Below are positions 25,356-40,800 of a DNA stretch of 64,000 bases, one piece after another. Within the stretch, counting starts at the first letter, position 1, and every line of letters begins with the position of its first letter. The position numbers and the translations under genes are program-made. The stretch covers positions 23,863,916-23,927,915 of the forward strand of contig NC_052489.1 of the NCBI RefSeq assembly GCF_009730915.1. Direction: 5' to 3'. Origin of the DNA: Dioscorea cayenensis subsp. rotundata. Lineage: Eukaryota; Streptophyta; Magnoliopsida; Dioscoreales; Dioscoreaceae. A model generated the notes under the pieces. That model was not told where the DNA came from. It searched no databases and saw only the letters and a program-made list of their open reading frames with translations.

Positions 25356-27990
25356 CTTCTGATGTTCAATGTGTTAATATATCTCCCAACATATAGCTAA
25401 GAGCAACAAGAAGCTGTTTAGACATGACAGACATAATTTTGCTCTGGTTGTGTTTAATTTGGACGTTTCTTCGGAGTGAACTTTTTTTCTGCAATTTTTA
25501 TTTGCTGTCATGAATATCCAATTAAGATGGCTGCGGTGTTTTGGAAAGTAATATGAGGCTTCTGGATTGTCAATGCTGTGATTTTCCTTTAAGAACAGAG
25601 TGTCTTCTCCTCGATGGAGAAAAGTTCTTGTATTTGTTTATGTCACATAGATTTTTGTAGCTCATTTTCCTATTATACACTGTTTGCTGGTTAAGAGATA
25701 CCTTTTTCTTGTATGTATGGTAAATGATTATGAATGACAGGCTTTTTCTGGAGGTCCCTTGATATAAGCTCTCAATTTTGCTGTCATGACTGGTGTGAAC
25801 GCAGGTATAAGTTGTTCCTTGAAAAGAATAAGAGGTGTGGAAGACTTACGAAGTTGGTAAGCAGCAGCAGTATCCCTTTGGTGTTCTTTTTCATTGCATG
25901 TATCTATTTTCAACTGATATGCCTCGATGGTGGAAGAAAAAGGAATCTAAATGTTCAAAAAATAAGCAATTTATTGGTAATGCGAGTGTTTTATTCCAAA
26001 TTTTTAGTTTTGGATGCTACTGTTATTTAGCACATCTGTATGCAATGATGACTGCTTGATCATGAACTCTATTAGATTATTGATGCATGCCTGCTACGTA
26101 AAACTCGGTTATCACATATGACAATGATGAGTATGTGTGGCTGACATTATATGCATATCCTCATTGTCATTTAGTGCAATGGTTGTTAAAACATTATAAC
26201 ATGAACAGGGGTTCTGTCAAACTGACTTTCCTAAATGGAAGTTTCCATCAAAGGTTTTCTTTTGCTAATAGTTATTCTAGTAGTAGAAACTGGAAAGAGC
26301 GGTTTTAATAGACTATAGTGGTTTTATGATTTTGAATGACAGTATCATTTCATTGTTACTTCAAAAACTTGTTTTACAAGTGTGGTGGCAGCTTTTGGTT
26401 CTGGAGCAACGTTTTCACTGGTTAGTGGATGAGAGGTCCAAATCAAGCAGGCAATGCAATAGTGTCTGGTCGTTTCTTGGCACTTGTTAATGGTGGCATT
26501 TTTAAGGTACAAGCAAAAAGTATCACAGCTCTTCAACTTTCAACATTTTAGGATGATGAGAGATGAGAAATCATTTGTTTTCTTGGTCTGGACTTGAATG
26601 TTGAACACTGTGCTTGTATGATTCTTGATCTTTACAAAGTAAAGCCATATGTTATGACTAATGAAATTTATACGATTTCCTTACTTGAGTACTACCAGAC
26701 ATATCAAGCATAGTCACTAGTTATTAAATTTGTTCAAATACATAATTTTCTTTTCATGAAAGTAAAGTTGATATATTTTTTTTGTCCACCAAAATTTGCA
26801 GTTCAGCCAGAAGTTTTCACAGCCACCGGCAGATGATATGTTTTACACCTGAACAAGGAGCATGCTATCAAGCCTCGACCTTCAAAAATATGAAAAGAAC
26901 TTTAAGAAAGGCTTGCTCACTGACAGCACTTTGCCTCTTCTCACAGACAGGTTAGAGTTTCACACAATTTATGTGTTCATAATCAATGGTCATCTCAAAA
27001 TATGCCACCGGACTTAAAACTCAAACAAATTCCTCTGTTTACTTTTAACATTGCACTCAGAGATGTTAAGATTCCTCCTGGACCTAGACTGCTTATTCTT
27101 GATCATATTCATAGGTACCGTATGCCAATTTCTTTCTTTTATATGTTACATGCTTCTTGCCGATTACCTTTTCCTGTTTGGGAATATGCAGGGATGATGA
27201 GTTTTGGAAGGTAAAGTGCCGAATGTAGTAACTCTTCCATAATTAGTTTCTCCTGCAAATTTCCTTAAGACTGTCTTGCCAGGAAACTCTTTGATAGATA
27301 ATATGAGATAAGTGTGTTTATTCATTAGGGCAGAAGGCCAATAAATAGATACAGGTGTACATATGTTGGTATATATGAACGGAATATGTACAAAGTATAT
27401 ATATGTATATTTGATACATATACTCTAGTACTGTAACACGCTCCTTCAAACTCACGGTGGGTCATTAACTTAGAGTTTGCCAACTAAGAGACAACGTAAG
27501 GAATAAAAATACTGCCAGCAAGGCGACATACTGAAGTTCGGCGGGAATCTGGCGAGGTTGACTGTCGTCTGAGACCATGATAGATAATATGAGAGAACAT
27601 GAGAGAAGTGAGTGGACATTAGGGCAGAAGCCCAATAAATAGATACGGGTGTACATATGTTAGTATGTATGAACATAATATGTACAAAGTATATATATAT
27701 ATATATGTATATTTGATACGTATACTTTAGTACTCTTCAGCATTTGACTGCATTTCCATGATTTCCCAGAGATGGATAATAAGCTCTATTTTTGTTTGTT
27801 AGCTTTGGTTATATGTCAATTTTTTTGTTTCTATGTGAATATTCTGCTGAAATTCTAATGTGTGTGATCAGATTATATGCCATGGTTTGTGTAGTAAAAC
27901 ACAGCAGGTGAAGCATAGTCTAAAAAAATAAAAGCATATATGCATGCCATGGTGGAATATCCCTAAAGCTGGTTGGATTGATTTTAATAA
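25356..27990 (+). pseudogene. 5'-truncated duplicate of the HP30-type gene
   Basis: Collinear with 15084-17370, with introns kept, so this is a DNA-level duplication and not a retrocopy. Exon 1 and its promoter are absent. Exon 2 lies at about 25741-25858, exon 3 at 26379-26507, exon 4 at 26802-26950, exon 5 at 27054-27114 and exon 6 at about 27192. Exon 3 has lost a base (GTGGATGAGAGG where the live gene has GTGGAATGGGAGG) and exon 4 carries a stop (TTTTACACCTGA), so it cannot encode the protein. Between exon 6 and the end of the block it contains a small LTR-type insertion. Confidence 0.9.
27292..27738. mobile_element. TRIM-like fossil (small LTR-type element)
   Basis: Two direct repeats of roughly 150 bp begin TGATAGATAATATGAG (27292 and 27578) and enclose about 140 bp without coding capacity. 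The repeats share ATTAGGGCAGAAG and AATAAATAGATAC blocks. The size and layout fit a terminal-repeat retrotransposon in miniature or another short non-autonomous LTR relative. It is missing at the matching point of the first HP30 copy (17075-17090), so it probably arrived after the duplication. The right end could not be fixed exactly. Confidence 0.55.
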
Positions 27991-28573
27991 CTTGATATAA
28001 ATACTTACACTAGTGCATGTTTGAGGCTTGGATTGTTGACATTTATTATAAATAAATAAATAATTCCACTTTTTCTTTAACTAGTTAAAAGTAAGTCTTT
28101 GTTTATTTTTTCCTTTTTGCCATTTTTTTTTTTTGGGTAAGGTGCAAAACGTTAGGTTCTTTTATTATGAGCAATCTTGGTATAAAATTAGATGGAGATA
28201 ATTCATAGAGATAACATGGTATCTTCCAAAATTATTTTGATTAAACCTAATAGACATGGACAAGTACAGGATATATTACTCTTTATTTTTACCTATGAAT
28301 AAATAGGGTTGAAAATGTAATTAACACTCGTACGGACCTATCTTTTATCCAATATATTTAAATTATTTTCTTTTAATTTAATTACATGCTCATGCCACAT
28401 AAGAGAATATCATGCTAAACAACATATCAATTTTATCCAAAACCAAACAATTATACCTGCAGTCAAAACCAAATAGATGGATTCAAAACCCAAAAAACTT
28501 ACAGCACCAGTAAACCTATAACCCTTATCAGTTAATTTCTTAAGGTAGGAAGTGCAATGAACAATCAGAGGGA

Positions 28574-31487
<2,914 letters not shown>

Positions 31488-33262
31488 CTCTTGTGCAACC
31501 CTTCTCTGTTTCTATGTATAGTGCTACAATTTTTATTGGATACTCAATTCCAACTTGCCGGCATATGAATCTAGTTCTTGAATCATTTCCCCTGCCAATG
31601 TTACCATTATGTATATATGCATCCAGTTATATATTCATTGATATTGGTGAGGCCTGAGCTAGAATTGGACATTGTTGTATCTTCTAGACTGGAATGATCA
31701 ATAAACCATGCCAACAACCCCTACTTTTGACAATAGTTTGTGACTCATATAACGTGGGGCCTATATTTTGGTATTGATTATTGTGATCAACATATGACAA
31801 AAGAGCGCATTTTTAGCACTTCTTTCAAATATCCAATCAAATGCATCCAAACAGTTATATTAAAAATTTGTGCCTTTCACTTTCTTGAAAAACAAATCAA
31901 ATCTCCATCATCTGTGCAGAGCTTTTTGCTTGATGATGATCTACTTGTCTGAGTTCTAATGCAAGCCGTCCTCAATATGAGTTGTTTATTTAATGAATGA
32001 TGCCAAAGAAAATATAGAATCTTTCAAATTCTCGATTGTAGAAAATGCTAGAAAGTCATATTTGTCTTCCACCTCAGGAGTAATACAGCATGTAAGGTGA
32101 TTGATTATATGGAGCACTTTCAAAGTTCTACGTGTTACTTGTTATGTATATTTATGAGTATGTTCTTTCCTAGAAAAGTTACAAAAACATGAATATCACT
32201 TCTAGGCCATTAAATATTTCATGGCGTAACAGATGGCGTAGTGCCAAGCAGCATAGTCAAGATCATGATGCCTACTTATTTCTTTTGTCAATCTGGATCC
32301 TTTATTTTTTCCACCATGGTTTCTCCTTGTAGGGACAGTGATTGCCTTCTCCTTTAATAATCTGATCTAATAATAAACAGCAAGGGATTTTCATTCAGTC
32401 ACAAACAATGAATAGCTATCAGCAAAAACAAGACAACAGCAAATTCAAATTTAAAATTTATCAACTAGAACAAAAGCAACCAAGACTCAAAAAACAACCA
32501 ATCTAATTCTTCTTAAAATAATAATACAACTAAATCAAAGTTGGCTTACTATTCATTGTTGCAACTTGTAAGCATCTCCCAATCATCTTCTAGTTTCGAC
32601 CGCCCCAGACAGCAAGCCTTTGGAAGAACTTGTTATGCACTTCTCCCTGTCATCTATCTTTCAAATTCACTACTACATGGTTCATGAAAAAAAAAGACAA
32701 GCAAAAGTTATGAGCAAATAACAATGGTGGGTCCAAATGATAGAGGTTTGGATTGTTTAACTAAATAATTTTATGTTTGAATTCTGTATATAACACTCAT
32801 TAGGAATATTTTATTTTAATTTTATGTTTAAGTAATCACACTATCATTTGCCTTTTGCGGTGATGGTGGCATTCCGTGTGTTTTATTTTTGGTGAATGCG
32901 ACAAGTTTAGTGGGCTTGTGCAGCGGCCAGACTTCATCGTCTAGCACTCACGACTCTCCATGTTATGAACAAGCTTGACAGATCATTGGAGTTAGAGGAC
33001 ACTAATCAAGATAGAAAGACAGATCATTGGAGTTAAAAGGACACTAATCAAGATAGCAAGACAGATCATTGGAGTTAAAGTACACTAATCCAAGATAGCA
33101 AGACAGATAGCAAGACAAGAGACTAGTAGGATCTTCTTGCCAATCTTTGTTTGTCAAGGAAGCAAGAATTATGAAGTCAAAGGGCGGCACTAAGATAAAA
33201 TACCTTGTTTCCAATGGTTGACATAATTCAAGAGTCAGCGCCAAACCAGTGGCACTAGCACA
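31488..33262. other. Intergenic region between beta-glucosidase and PPR genes
   Basis: AT-rich DNA with no supported gene. The stretch just beyond the beta-glucosidase start is its promoter side. A short tandem array lies at 32977-33104 (listed separately). No second BTF3 copy is visible here, although a simple tandem-duplication model would predict one. Confidence 0.5.
32977..33104 (+). repeat. Three tandem copies of a 41-42 bp unit
   Basis: GACAGATCATTGGAGTTA begins at 32977, 33018 and 33060, each followed by an ACACTAATC-AAGATAG-AA block. The array is short and about 160 bp upstream of the PPR start. Confidence 0.9.
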
Positions 33263-34987
33263 ATGTCGCTGGTGAGGAGTGGTGCTCTAAGACGGTATTC
33301 ATCGTGCGCGCACGAAGGCGAGCAGCAAGCAATGCTGGCCGAGACGGCGAAGCGTGTTTGCGAGACCATCCGGACAACGCCGCGCTGGGAGTCTCGCTTG
33401 CTTTCGCTCTTCCCCTCCGCCCAAATCTTCCACCCTGACTGCATCCGCCTCGTCCTCTCCTCCTCCAATCCTCTCCTCTCTCTCCGTTACTTCCTCTGGC
33501 TTTCGTCGTCGTCGTCGTCGTCGTCCTCACCGCTGGATCCCACCCCTCTCATTGATTCCCTTGCCCGCGCCAAGGCCTGGAAGCCAGCATTGCACGCAAT
33601 CCGTTCGACAAAATGCCTCCCCGAGACACAAGTGCTCCACTCCCTCCTCCTCCTCCTACTCGACGACGCTGCCGGCATAGACCACGCATTCGACGTTCTC
33701 TCCCTTCTCGACGCGCAATCCCTCCCCCTTCCCACCTGGAACGCTGCCCTCTCTGGTTCCCTGCGAGCTGGGAAGACGGACCTCTTCTGGCTCTTCTACC
33801 AGTCCATGATGCAGTCCGGCGCATCGGGAGGTGATGCATCCACTGCCAGCCTCCTCATCCAGGCCTTGTGCAAAGAGAAGAAGCTGTTCGAAGCTTGCGG
33901 GCTTCTCCGAGAGGCTTGCAGGAATGGAATCATGCCTGATGTGGCCTCCATCACCCAATTGATCTCCGGCTTTTCCAGAGCTGGGAACTACGGCAAAGTC
34001 TCCGAGCTCCTCCACCTGATGATCGCCGGAGGCCGCCCGCCCGACATCGTCACTTACCAAACCATCATTCACGGCTTGTGCGCAAATGGCATGGGGGACG
34101 AGGCATTCCGCATCTTCAACGACCTTAAACTCAGAGGCTACGCACCAGACACCGTCACATACACCTCCATGATCGATGGGCTGTGCAAAATGAGGAGAAT
34201 GGAGGAGGCCAAGACGCTGTGGTGCGAGATGGCAAGCAAGGGAATGAAACCAAATCACTACACATACGGTGCTTTGCTCAATGGTTACTGCAAGTCTGGT
34301 GATTTCCACCATGCACGCAAGGTATATGATGAAATGCTCAGTCATGGTTATAAAGAAAGTATCATCACCTGCAACATGATGATCGCTGGGCTGTGTCTGC
34401 ATGGAAGAATGGCCGAGGCTGTGGATATGTTTGAGGGAATGACAAAGAAGCGCATTGTGCCGGATGTAATTACTTACAATACACTCATCCAAGGATTCTG
34501 CAAGAATGGCAGCAGCATTACTCATGCAAAGGATCTTTACAAACAATTGCTAGCAAAAGGTCTACAACCGAGTGTTTCAACTTACACACCGATAATTCGG
34601 GCCCTTTGTGAAGAAGGCAGCATGGCAGATGCTGTCACAATGATGACTGACATGGTGGAGATCAGGGGTTTGGAGCCACTGATTCGCACGTATGATTATA
34701 TCATAGTCGGTTTCTGCAAGTTGGGTGAGGCTAGGGAGGCATTGTCATGGTTGCACCGGATGATGAAAGGCAAGCTCAAACCACGAAATGATACATTGAT
34801 ATTGCTAGTTGAATGCCTTAGCTCAGTTGGGCAAGTGGATGATGCACTGTCCGTGTCCAATTTACTGCTTGAACTCGGTTATTCTCTAGGAGGATCAGCT
34901 TGCCATCAACTTGTTAGCGCACTCTGCTGCAAGACCGATAAACATACCACAAAAGAATGGTTAGAGGAGATCAAAGTAGGTAACTGA
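33263..34987 (+). CDS. P-class pentatricopeptide repeat protein
   Basis: Intronless, 574 residues. The N-terminus MSLVRSGALRRYSS looks like an organelle (probably mitochondrial) targeting sequence. From about residue 190 to 540 there are roughly ten consecutive 35-residue PPR motifs, for example PDIVTYQTIIHGLCANGMGD and PDTVTYTSMIDGLCKMRRME. There are no E, DYW or SMR extensions, so it is a pure P-type protein likely to bind one organellar RNA and act in its processing, stability or translation. A Ser run at about residues 81-89 is encoded by a TCG microsatellite. The first third is very GC-rich and the last part is not. Start choice: this ATG gives the targeting peptide. The long antisense ORF inside the gene is a shadow. 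Confidence 0.92.
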   Translation: MSLVRSGALRRYSSCAHEGEQQAMLAETAKRVCETIRTTPRWESRLLSLFPSAQIFHPDCIRLVLSSSNPLLSLRYFLWLSSSSSSSSSPLDPTPLIDSLARAKAWKPALHAIRSTKCLPETQVLHSLLLLLLDDAAGIDHAFDVLSLLDAQSLPLPTWNAALSGSLRAGKTDLFWLFYQSMMQSGASGGDASTASLLIQALCKEKKLFEACGLLREACRNGIMPDVASITQLISGFSRAGNYGKVSELLHLMIAGGRPPDIVTYQTIIHGLCANGMGDEAFRIFNDLKLRGYAPDTVTYTSMIDGLCKMRRMEEAKTLWCEMASKGMKPNHYTYGALLNGYCKSGDFHHARKVYDEMLSHGYKESIITCNMMIAGLCLHGRMAEAVDMFEGMTKKRIVPDVITYNTLIQGFCKNGSSITHAKDLYKQLLAKGLQPSVSTYTPIIRALCEEGSMADAVTMMTDMVEIRGLEPLIRTYDYIIVGFCKLGEAREALSWLHRMMKGKLKPRNDTLILLVECLSSVGQVDDALSVSNLLLELGYSLGGSACHQLVSALCCKTDKHTTKEWLEEIKVGN

Positions 34988-37873
34988 ACTTGTGTTGCTT
35001 CTGCCTTGTTGTTCAGCTACTTTTATGGCGAATGTTGATCATTCTTTCTTCTTGATATCTAATGATGCTGAGAACACAAATAAGCTCCAATGTTATTTGA
35101 TCATCGATTCGTCGTAGAATAAATTCAGTCAGGCAATGCAAATTTCCTCCATTCCTTGATATTTCATGAATTTCGTGCTCCGCACTATTATTGCAGTAAA
35201 TTTTAGATTCTAGACTAACTTCCCAAGTTCTGTGAATTCAACTGCATCAACACTCTCATGCAAGCATGATCTTCATCATTACTGTACCTCTCATTCTAAG
35301 TCTCTGTTGTTCTTTCAGCTTGAGCATGTCTGGCTGCCTGACACTAGTGTTAAGAAATTATAAATTCATGATGAATTGATGATTCTGCTTAGTGAGCCAC
35401 ATCCTCTGAGTTCTGGCAAAACTGCCACATTTTAGATCCTGCAGGATGATGAGAAGAAAGTTTAAAAATCCACTGCAAGATAAATATGAGCAAAATGCAA
35501 GTTCTTCTCAACTTCTTCAAATGTTTAAGGCCTGGGCATTTATATGAATGAGTGTTGATAAAAATTACATCTAATGAAGAATACATCTAACTAATATGTG
35601 TGTGCGTGCATGTGTCCCACCAAGATCTCAAAGAAAGTCAAGGGAAAAATAATTTGACATTGTGGCGTTCGTATTTAGTTCTGGCATGAGTGCAGCTAGC
35701 TGCAAGACTTTTGTCTTTGGAGGCTCTTTTAAGACCTCTCCTCTTTTGCCTCCTAATTTGCAAACAGGCCTTATGCTTCAATCCTTTCCTGTCTATCAAG
35801 ATAAGATTGCTCACGGCTAAATATAAATATGAATTGAGACGGGAACAATTTTAGATGTACAAGCAACATATCCATGGACTGCATATTACAGAAGTGAATA
35901 TACAATCACAAACAGAATGGTATATGGTTAGCAATAGTACTTTCTCCCGAAGAGCAAACAATCTTTAGAACAGGAAAGGGCAAGCGGGGGAAATATAGAT
36001 ACAGTGGTTTATATTGACAGTGATCAACCAAAGTACGCCTCAACAGAAATTTGATTAGGACATAAATGAATGAATATTTTTCTGTGTTTGATGTAACCCA
36101 ATAAAAACCACCTCAGTCTGCATAGCTTTAACCCATGAAATGTTGAGGGAGGTATTCAGCAAGGCAATACTCAATCACACAGATGTTAGCAATATAGTTC
36201 CTAGTGTAGTCACGTAGACTGCCACAGGTTACTCTTGGTTAAAAATCAGGAAAAAAAAAGGTTTGCATTTTGCAACAAATGAGGATCAATGCCCATATTT
36301 ACATATGAGCATGTGAAGCTGATTCTAATTACAACAGAGTGTAGATTATTTAGACTGCTAACAAAACACTTAATTTCTTTGCATAAATAAATATAGTTGG
36401 AAATAGAATTCATATTTTGAATTTAGGCACTTTGCTAGTATTATACAAACTGACAAACATATTCTATATCAAAATTGAATTACAGGAGAGATTGTTAGGA
36501 CGTAAAGATCGAAACATAGAAATCAAGATGTTAGAAGGATATGATAAGAAACAACTGCAGAAAACTATGGTAAAATTATACAGAACTAACCAGAAAATCC
36601 AAGTAATCTTGTCTACCAGACACCACGAAAGTGGAAATAATTCTTTTTTCACTTGTACAATTAGTCCCCACTTTTTTATGGTTATCTCTAGCTCCTTACT
36701 TCTCCATTAGTTAGTGAAATATCACATCTTTATGTTCTAAGTCCTACAATCTCAAATCTGTATGCAGCCTGTGTTTACAATCCGAGCAACCTTATACCTA
36801 CTTCTTCTTAGAAGCAATGGAATGAACACCAATGTGCATGATGTTGTCTTTCAATAGTTCATCTATTGGTAATGTTCTTGTTTAGCAAGATGATTAGTTG
36901 TAGCTTTGGGAGAGATGCAACAAGATGGTCAATTCACAATGCAGGTAGAAATTTCCTGTGTTGAAAGCCAAGAAATAAGAATATCATTAATTAGTTAGCT
37001 AGTTCCATGGATTCTCCCCTCCATCATTAGGATCGATTTGAGTAATTCTATTATTATTGATTACCAGAGTGCAAAGAAAATTTAAGTAGGGAAATTTAAA
37101 CTTCTCAAGCTTAGCAGACTGCAGTCACTAGCAACAAACTACAAACCTATTAAACACTTGCAATGCCGATAAATATAGCAAATCCACAACATATTCCTGA
37201 TAAATATAGCAAATCCACAACATATTCCTGAGCATTCCTCTGCCGAAAAATGCACATCCATTAAGAGAGCTACAGAAATTACAGAGAGAAGTAAAGATTA
37301 CACATAGTCAAGATATCATTTTTTTTTTCACAAATTCTTCAACAAGGATCTATATCAACTGTAGACATTATAGAGTTATCAGAAAGCAATGTTTTCATGT
37401 GGCATTCAGTGTAGAAACACAGCAATTCAAGCATAGTTCAGTAACATCATACTTACACAATGATCATAATGAAGTAGAGAACAAGAAAAATTACTGACCT
37501 GGAAATTAAATCTCTGAATCCATTCACAGAGACAGAGCCAGAGCCAGAGAGAGAGAGAGAGAGAGAGATGGAAAAAGAAGACTATATACCAGCGCTCATC
37601 CGGGGATGTTTTTGCAGGGATTGCAAAGAGTTTTTGAGATTCGTGCATTGCAAGCAGACTCAAAAGATGATTTGATCACGAATCTTGGAAAGCAGATGTA
37701 CGGCTGTGATTGAGGGTAAAGATGTACACGATGGATTTTTGAGATGCTCGGTGGTATGTCATAAGTCGCGGCGCTGTTCATTGTCTCCGCAGAACGAGAC
37801 CCCGACTCGCTGCTGCGGCTGCTTCGCTCTCTTTCTCTTTTTCGTTTCTTGGTTAGGGTTCGTGTTCTCCACC
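34988..37873. other. Intergenic region upstream of the FRIGIDA-like gene
   Basis: No supported gene on either strand in about 2.9 kb. It holds the PPR 3' UTR at its left end, a GA microsatellite at about 37547-37568, and the FRIGIDA-like 5' region, in which an in-frame ORF extends upstream to 37685 but lacks family resemblance. Confidence 0.5.
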
Positions 37874-40800
37874 ATGGCGCCTCGGAAGACCAGCGAGGCT
37901 TCATCGCCATTATCGTTAACCTCGGAAGAAAAAGAAGGTGAAGAACCAGAAGAGTATGAGGAAGAAGAGGTAGAAGAAGAAGTGATAGTAGAGGAAGAAG
38001 TCGAAGAAGAAGAAGAAGTAGGAAGTTTAGAGAAAGAGGAAGCCTTGGATGGAGGGAGTGTCGCATCGATCGCTGGATCGCTGAACAATCTACGAAGTGT
38101 GAACGATGCGACGTCTGAATTCTTCCGGCAATACGATGGGCTGCAGCATGCCCTTGAAGTTATCCGGACCTCCATTGAGGAGAAGATCGAGAAATTCAAT
38201 GCTTTCCGACCTCAAACCCAGCAGGTAAATCAGGCATCAGATCCCCAAATGGAAGAGAAGCCAGTGGTGCAGGAGGACGATCGTCGCTCAGAATTGGAGA
38301 TCATTTGTGATGCTATGGGGAGCAGGGCACTTCGCAGATACGTGGCCTCACGCCTCTCTGATGTTGAACGCCTCCGAGAGGAGGTCCCTGCCGCGCTGCA
38401 GCGGGCTCCCAACCCGCCTAAGCTGGTGCTTGGCTGTATGGGGAGGTTCTACCTTCAGGGAAGCAAGGCCTACACTCGCGAGTCTGATATGGTCTCCTCG
38501 CGCCGCTCCTGCGTCCTTATCCTTGAGTTCTACCTCCTTTCTGGTTGCGCCTCCATGAAAGAGGAAATCTTTGAGGAGGCCAGGGTCGGAGCCCTCGCCT
38601 GGAAGGCCAGAATCCTCAGCGAGGGTGGGTACTTATTTGCTAGTGAAATTGATGCACTCGGTCTCATCCTTTTCCTTGCCTCATTTGGCATTCCACGGGA
38701 TTTTGGTACCAAGGATTTCTATGCCCTGCTTCAGCGCTGTAACCTGAATAGCAAAGTCAATATCCTCCGCCGCTCAACTATCCTCATTGACAAGATGCCT
38801 GGTAAGATGAACTCATTGTTTATCACTCACTTTTCTCCTTCTTATCCTTGGTTTTTATTCTTAGAGGTATTGCTCTTATATCTGTGTGCATCTGTAAAGT
38901 GCAAGAATAGAATATGAAATCAATGTGGAAGCTAGAGTAATCAACTAGTTTCATGCTTGTCTAAAATGTAGAAATGAATATGAAGTTCTAAATTCTCATT
39001 GATGTTGTGAATTGGCTTGGATGGGTTAAAGGTCTTGTCTTAAGATGCTAAGTTCAGAATGAAGTGTTATCCCTGTAGGGTTCATATATTTTGTTACCAA
39101 GTGGTAAATCTGGTGATTTAACATAGTTACTCTTGGCCTCGAGACCAAACAAATGAGATGGCATACAATGTTGAAGATGTTTATAGAAAAAGTTCAGGGC
39201 ATTCTTAGTATTTAACAAATGGATCATGTTTGCAGTGCTTGGAACAATAAATCAATTCATGGACCCAACTAAAAAAAACAAAAATCTTGAATTGACTTGC
39301 AGAAGATATACCCACATGCACAATTAAAATTACAGGTTCATGGTTCTATTCTCCTACATTGGGACCAGAAAAAATTAGCTCAGCTTATCAAATGGATACC
39401 TCATTATCTTGCCAGCTTTTGACACTCTTCCTGTGATTTTTCTAGTAGTATAACTCTTAGAAGAAATTTTTAATTTTGAACACCTTCTAAAGGACTTTGT
39501 ATTAAATTCACACAATGTCAGGATACAGGCTGGGTTGGAAGCCTTTTCTTGTTGTTTCTTGGTATAGGTTTGTCCTGCCAGGGCTATCACAAATGAATGT
39601 AGAGCTTGGGATATTACAGTAGTCATTTATGTAATTCACCATCTGATAATTGGGTGAAGATTCTGATAGGATTGAAGGTGTTTGTGTTTCAAGAAACTCC
39701 ACTAGTGGCTATCTAATTGGCGTGGTTATGGAATACGCGTGACAGAGGCTTATAACTTCTTTATAGATTAGGAGGCATTTTTCTTGCAAAATGCTTGATG
39801 CTGATCTTGTCAAGCAACTTTATACTTCTAATTCATTGGTATTTGTTAAATATCCACAGGCCGCCACTGTGGAGTTCTCATTTTTGTTAAACCATTGGAG
39901 CCCGTTATTTAAAATTTCTGTCTATACTCAGAATACATTCAAGCAAGATGAACAATATGGTAATGCTGCAAAATATCTAGATTTTGGGCTAAATATATTT
40001 TAGCTGTGCATTGGGATATATGCTGCACTTGATTCCCTTAAAGCATTTATCAGGTGTTTACATCACCTGTTTACTGTTATCATGTCTTTCTCTTTCTGAA
40101 ATAAGGTAATTCCTCTCTGAGCTTAGTTTTGATCTTTGAATTTGCCTTTTACTTGGCCACTTGCTCTACAATTTTTCTGTGCAGGATCAATTCCTGATAA
40201 TCTGCTTTATAAAATGTCCCTTTACGATACTTCATGACCTTGAACAAACAGGCTCTTCTCAGGATTTTCTTGCACATGTAGTCCAAGTTCTAGGTGGTCA
40301 CTATAGCCTTTATGTTTCTTGGAATGCTAGCTATGTTTTACTTACCTTCCTGGACTGATCCATATCATTTGCATAGTAGGATGTGTTTTTACTTCCATTT
40401 CTTGTACAATCATGATGCATCTTACATCTCATTAATTTGTTTCAGAAATCCTTAAAGATATGTTAAGCAACAAAATGGATGTTCAAGCTGTTGACCTTGC
40501 TTGTTCTTTTGGGTTTGAGAAAGAATTCCCCCCTATCCCTTTGTTGTCATCTTTTCTTGATAAACACCTCCAGGCGGCAACTGGAGATCGGAGAGGGCAG
40601 AGTTCTCTTAAATCACAGGTATGATTGACTGTTTGTACTGCTATTTTTAATATTAGCAGATAACGAATGCCTTCTGAACTTAAATAGATTGACTCTGAAA
40701 TGTCCAATCTAGAATTTGTTGTCATAAGTTCATGATCTAATAAATAACAGAGGATGGAGCACTTATGTTGTTGTTATATTTCTGTGATGGGTTCTTCCAT

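Noticed and set aside
33656-34546. Long open frame of 296 codons antisense to the PPR gene
   Set aside because: It mirrors the codon bias of the PPR gene, has no family resemblance and overlaps a clearly conserved coding sequence.
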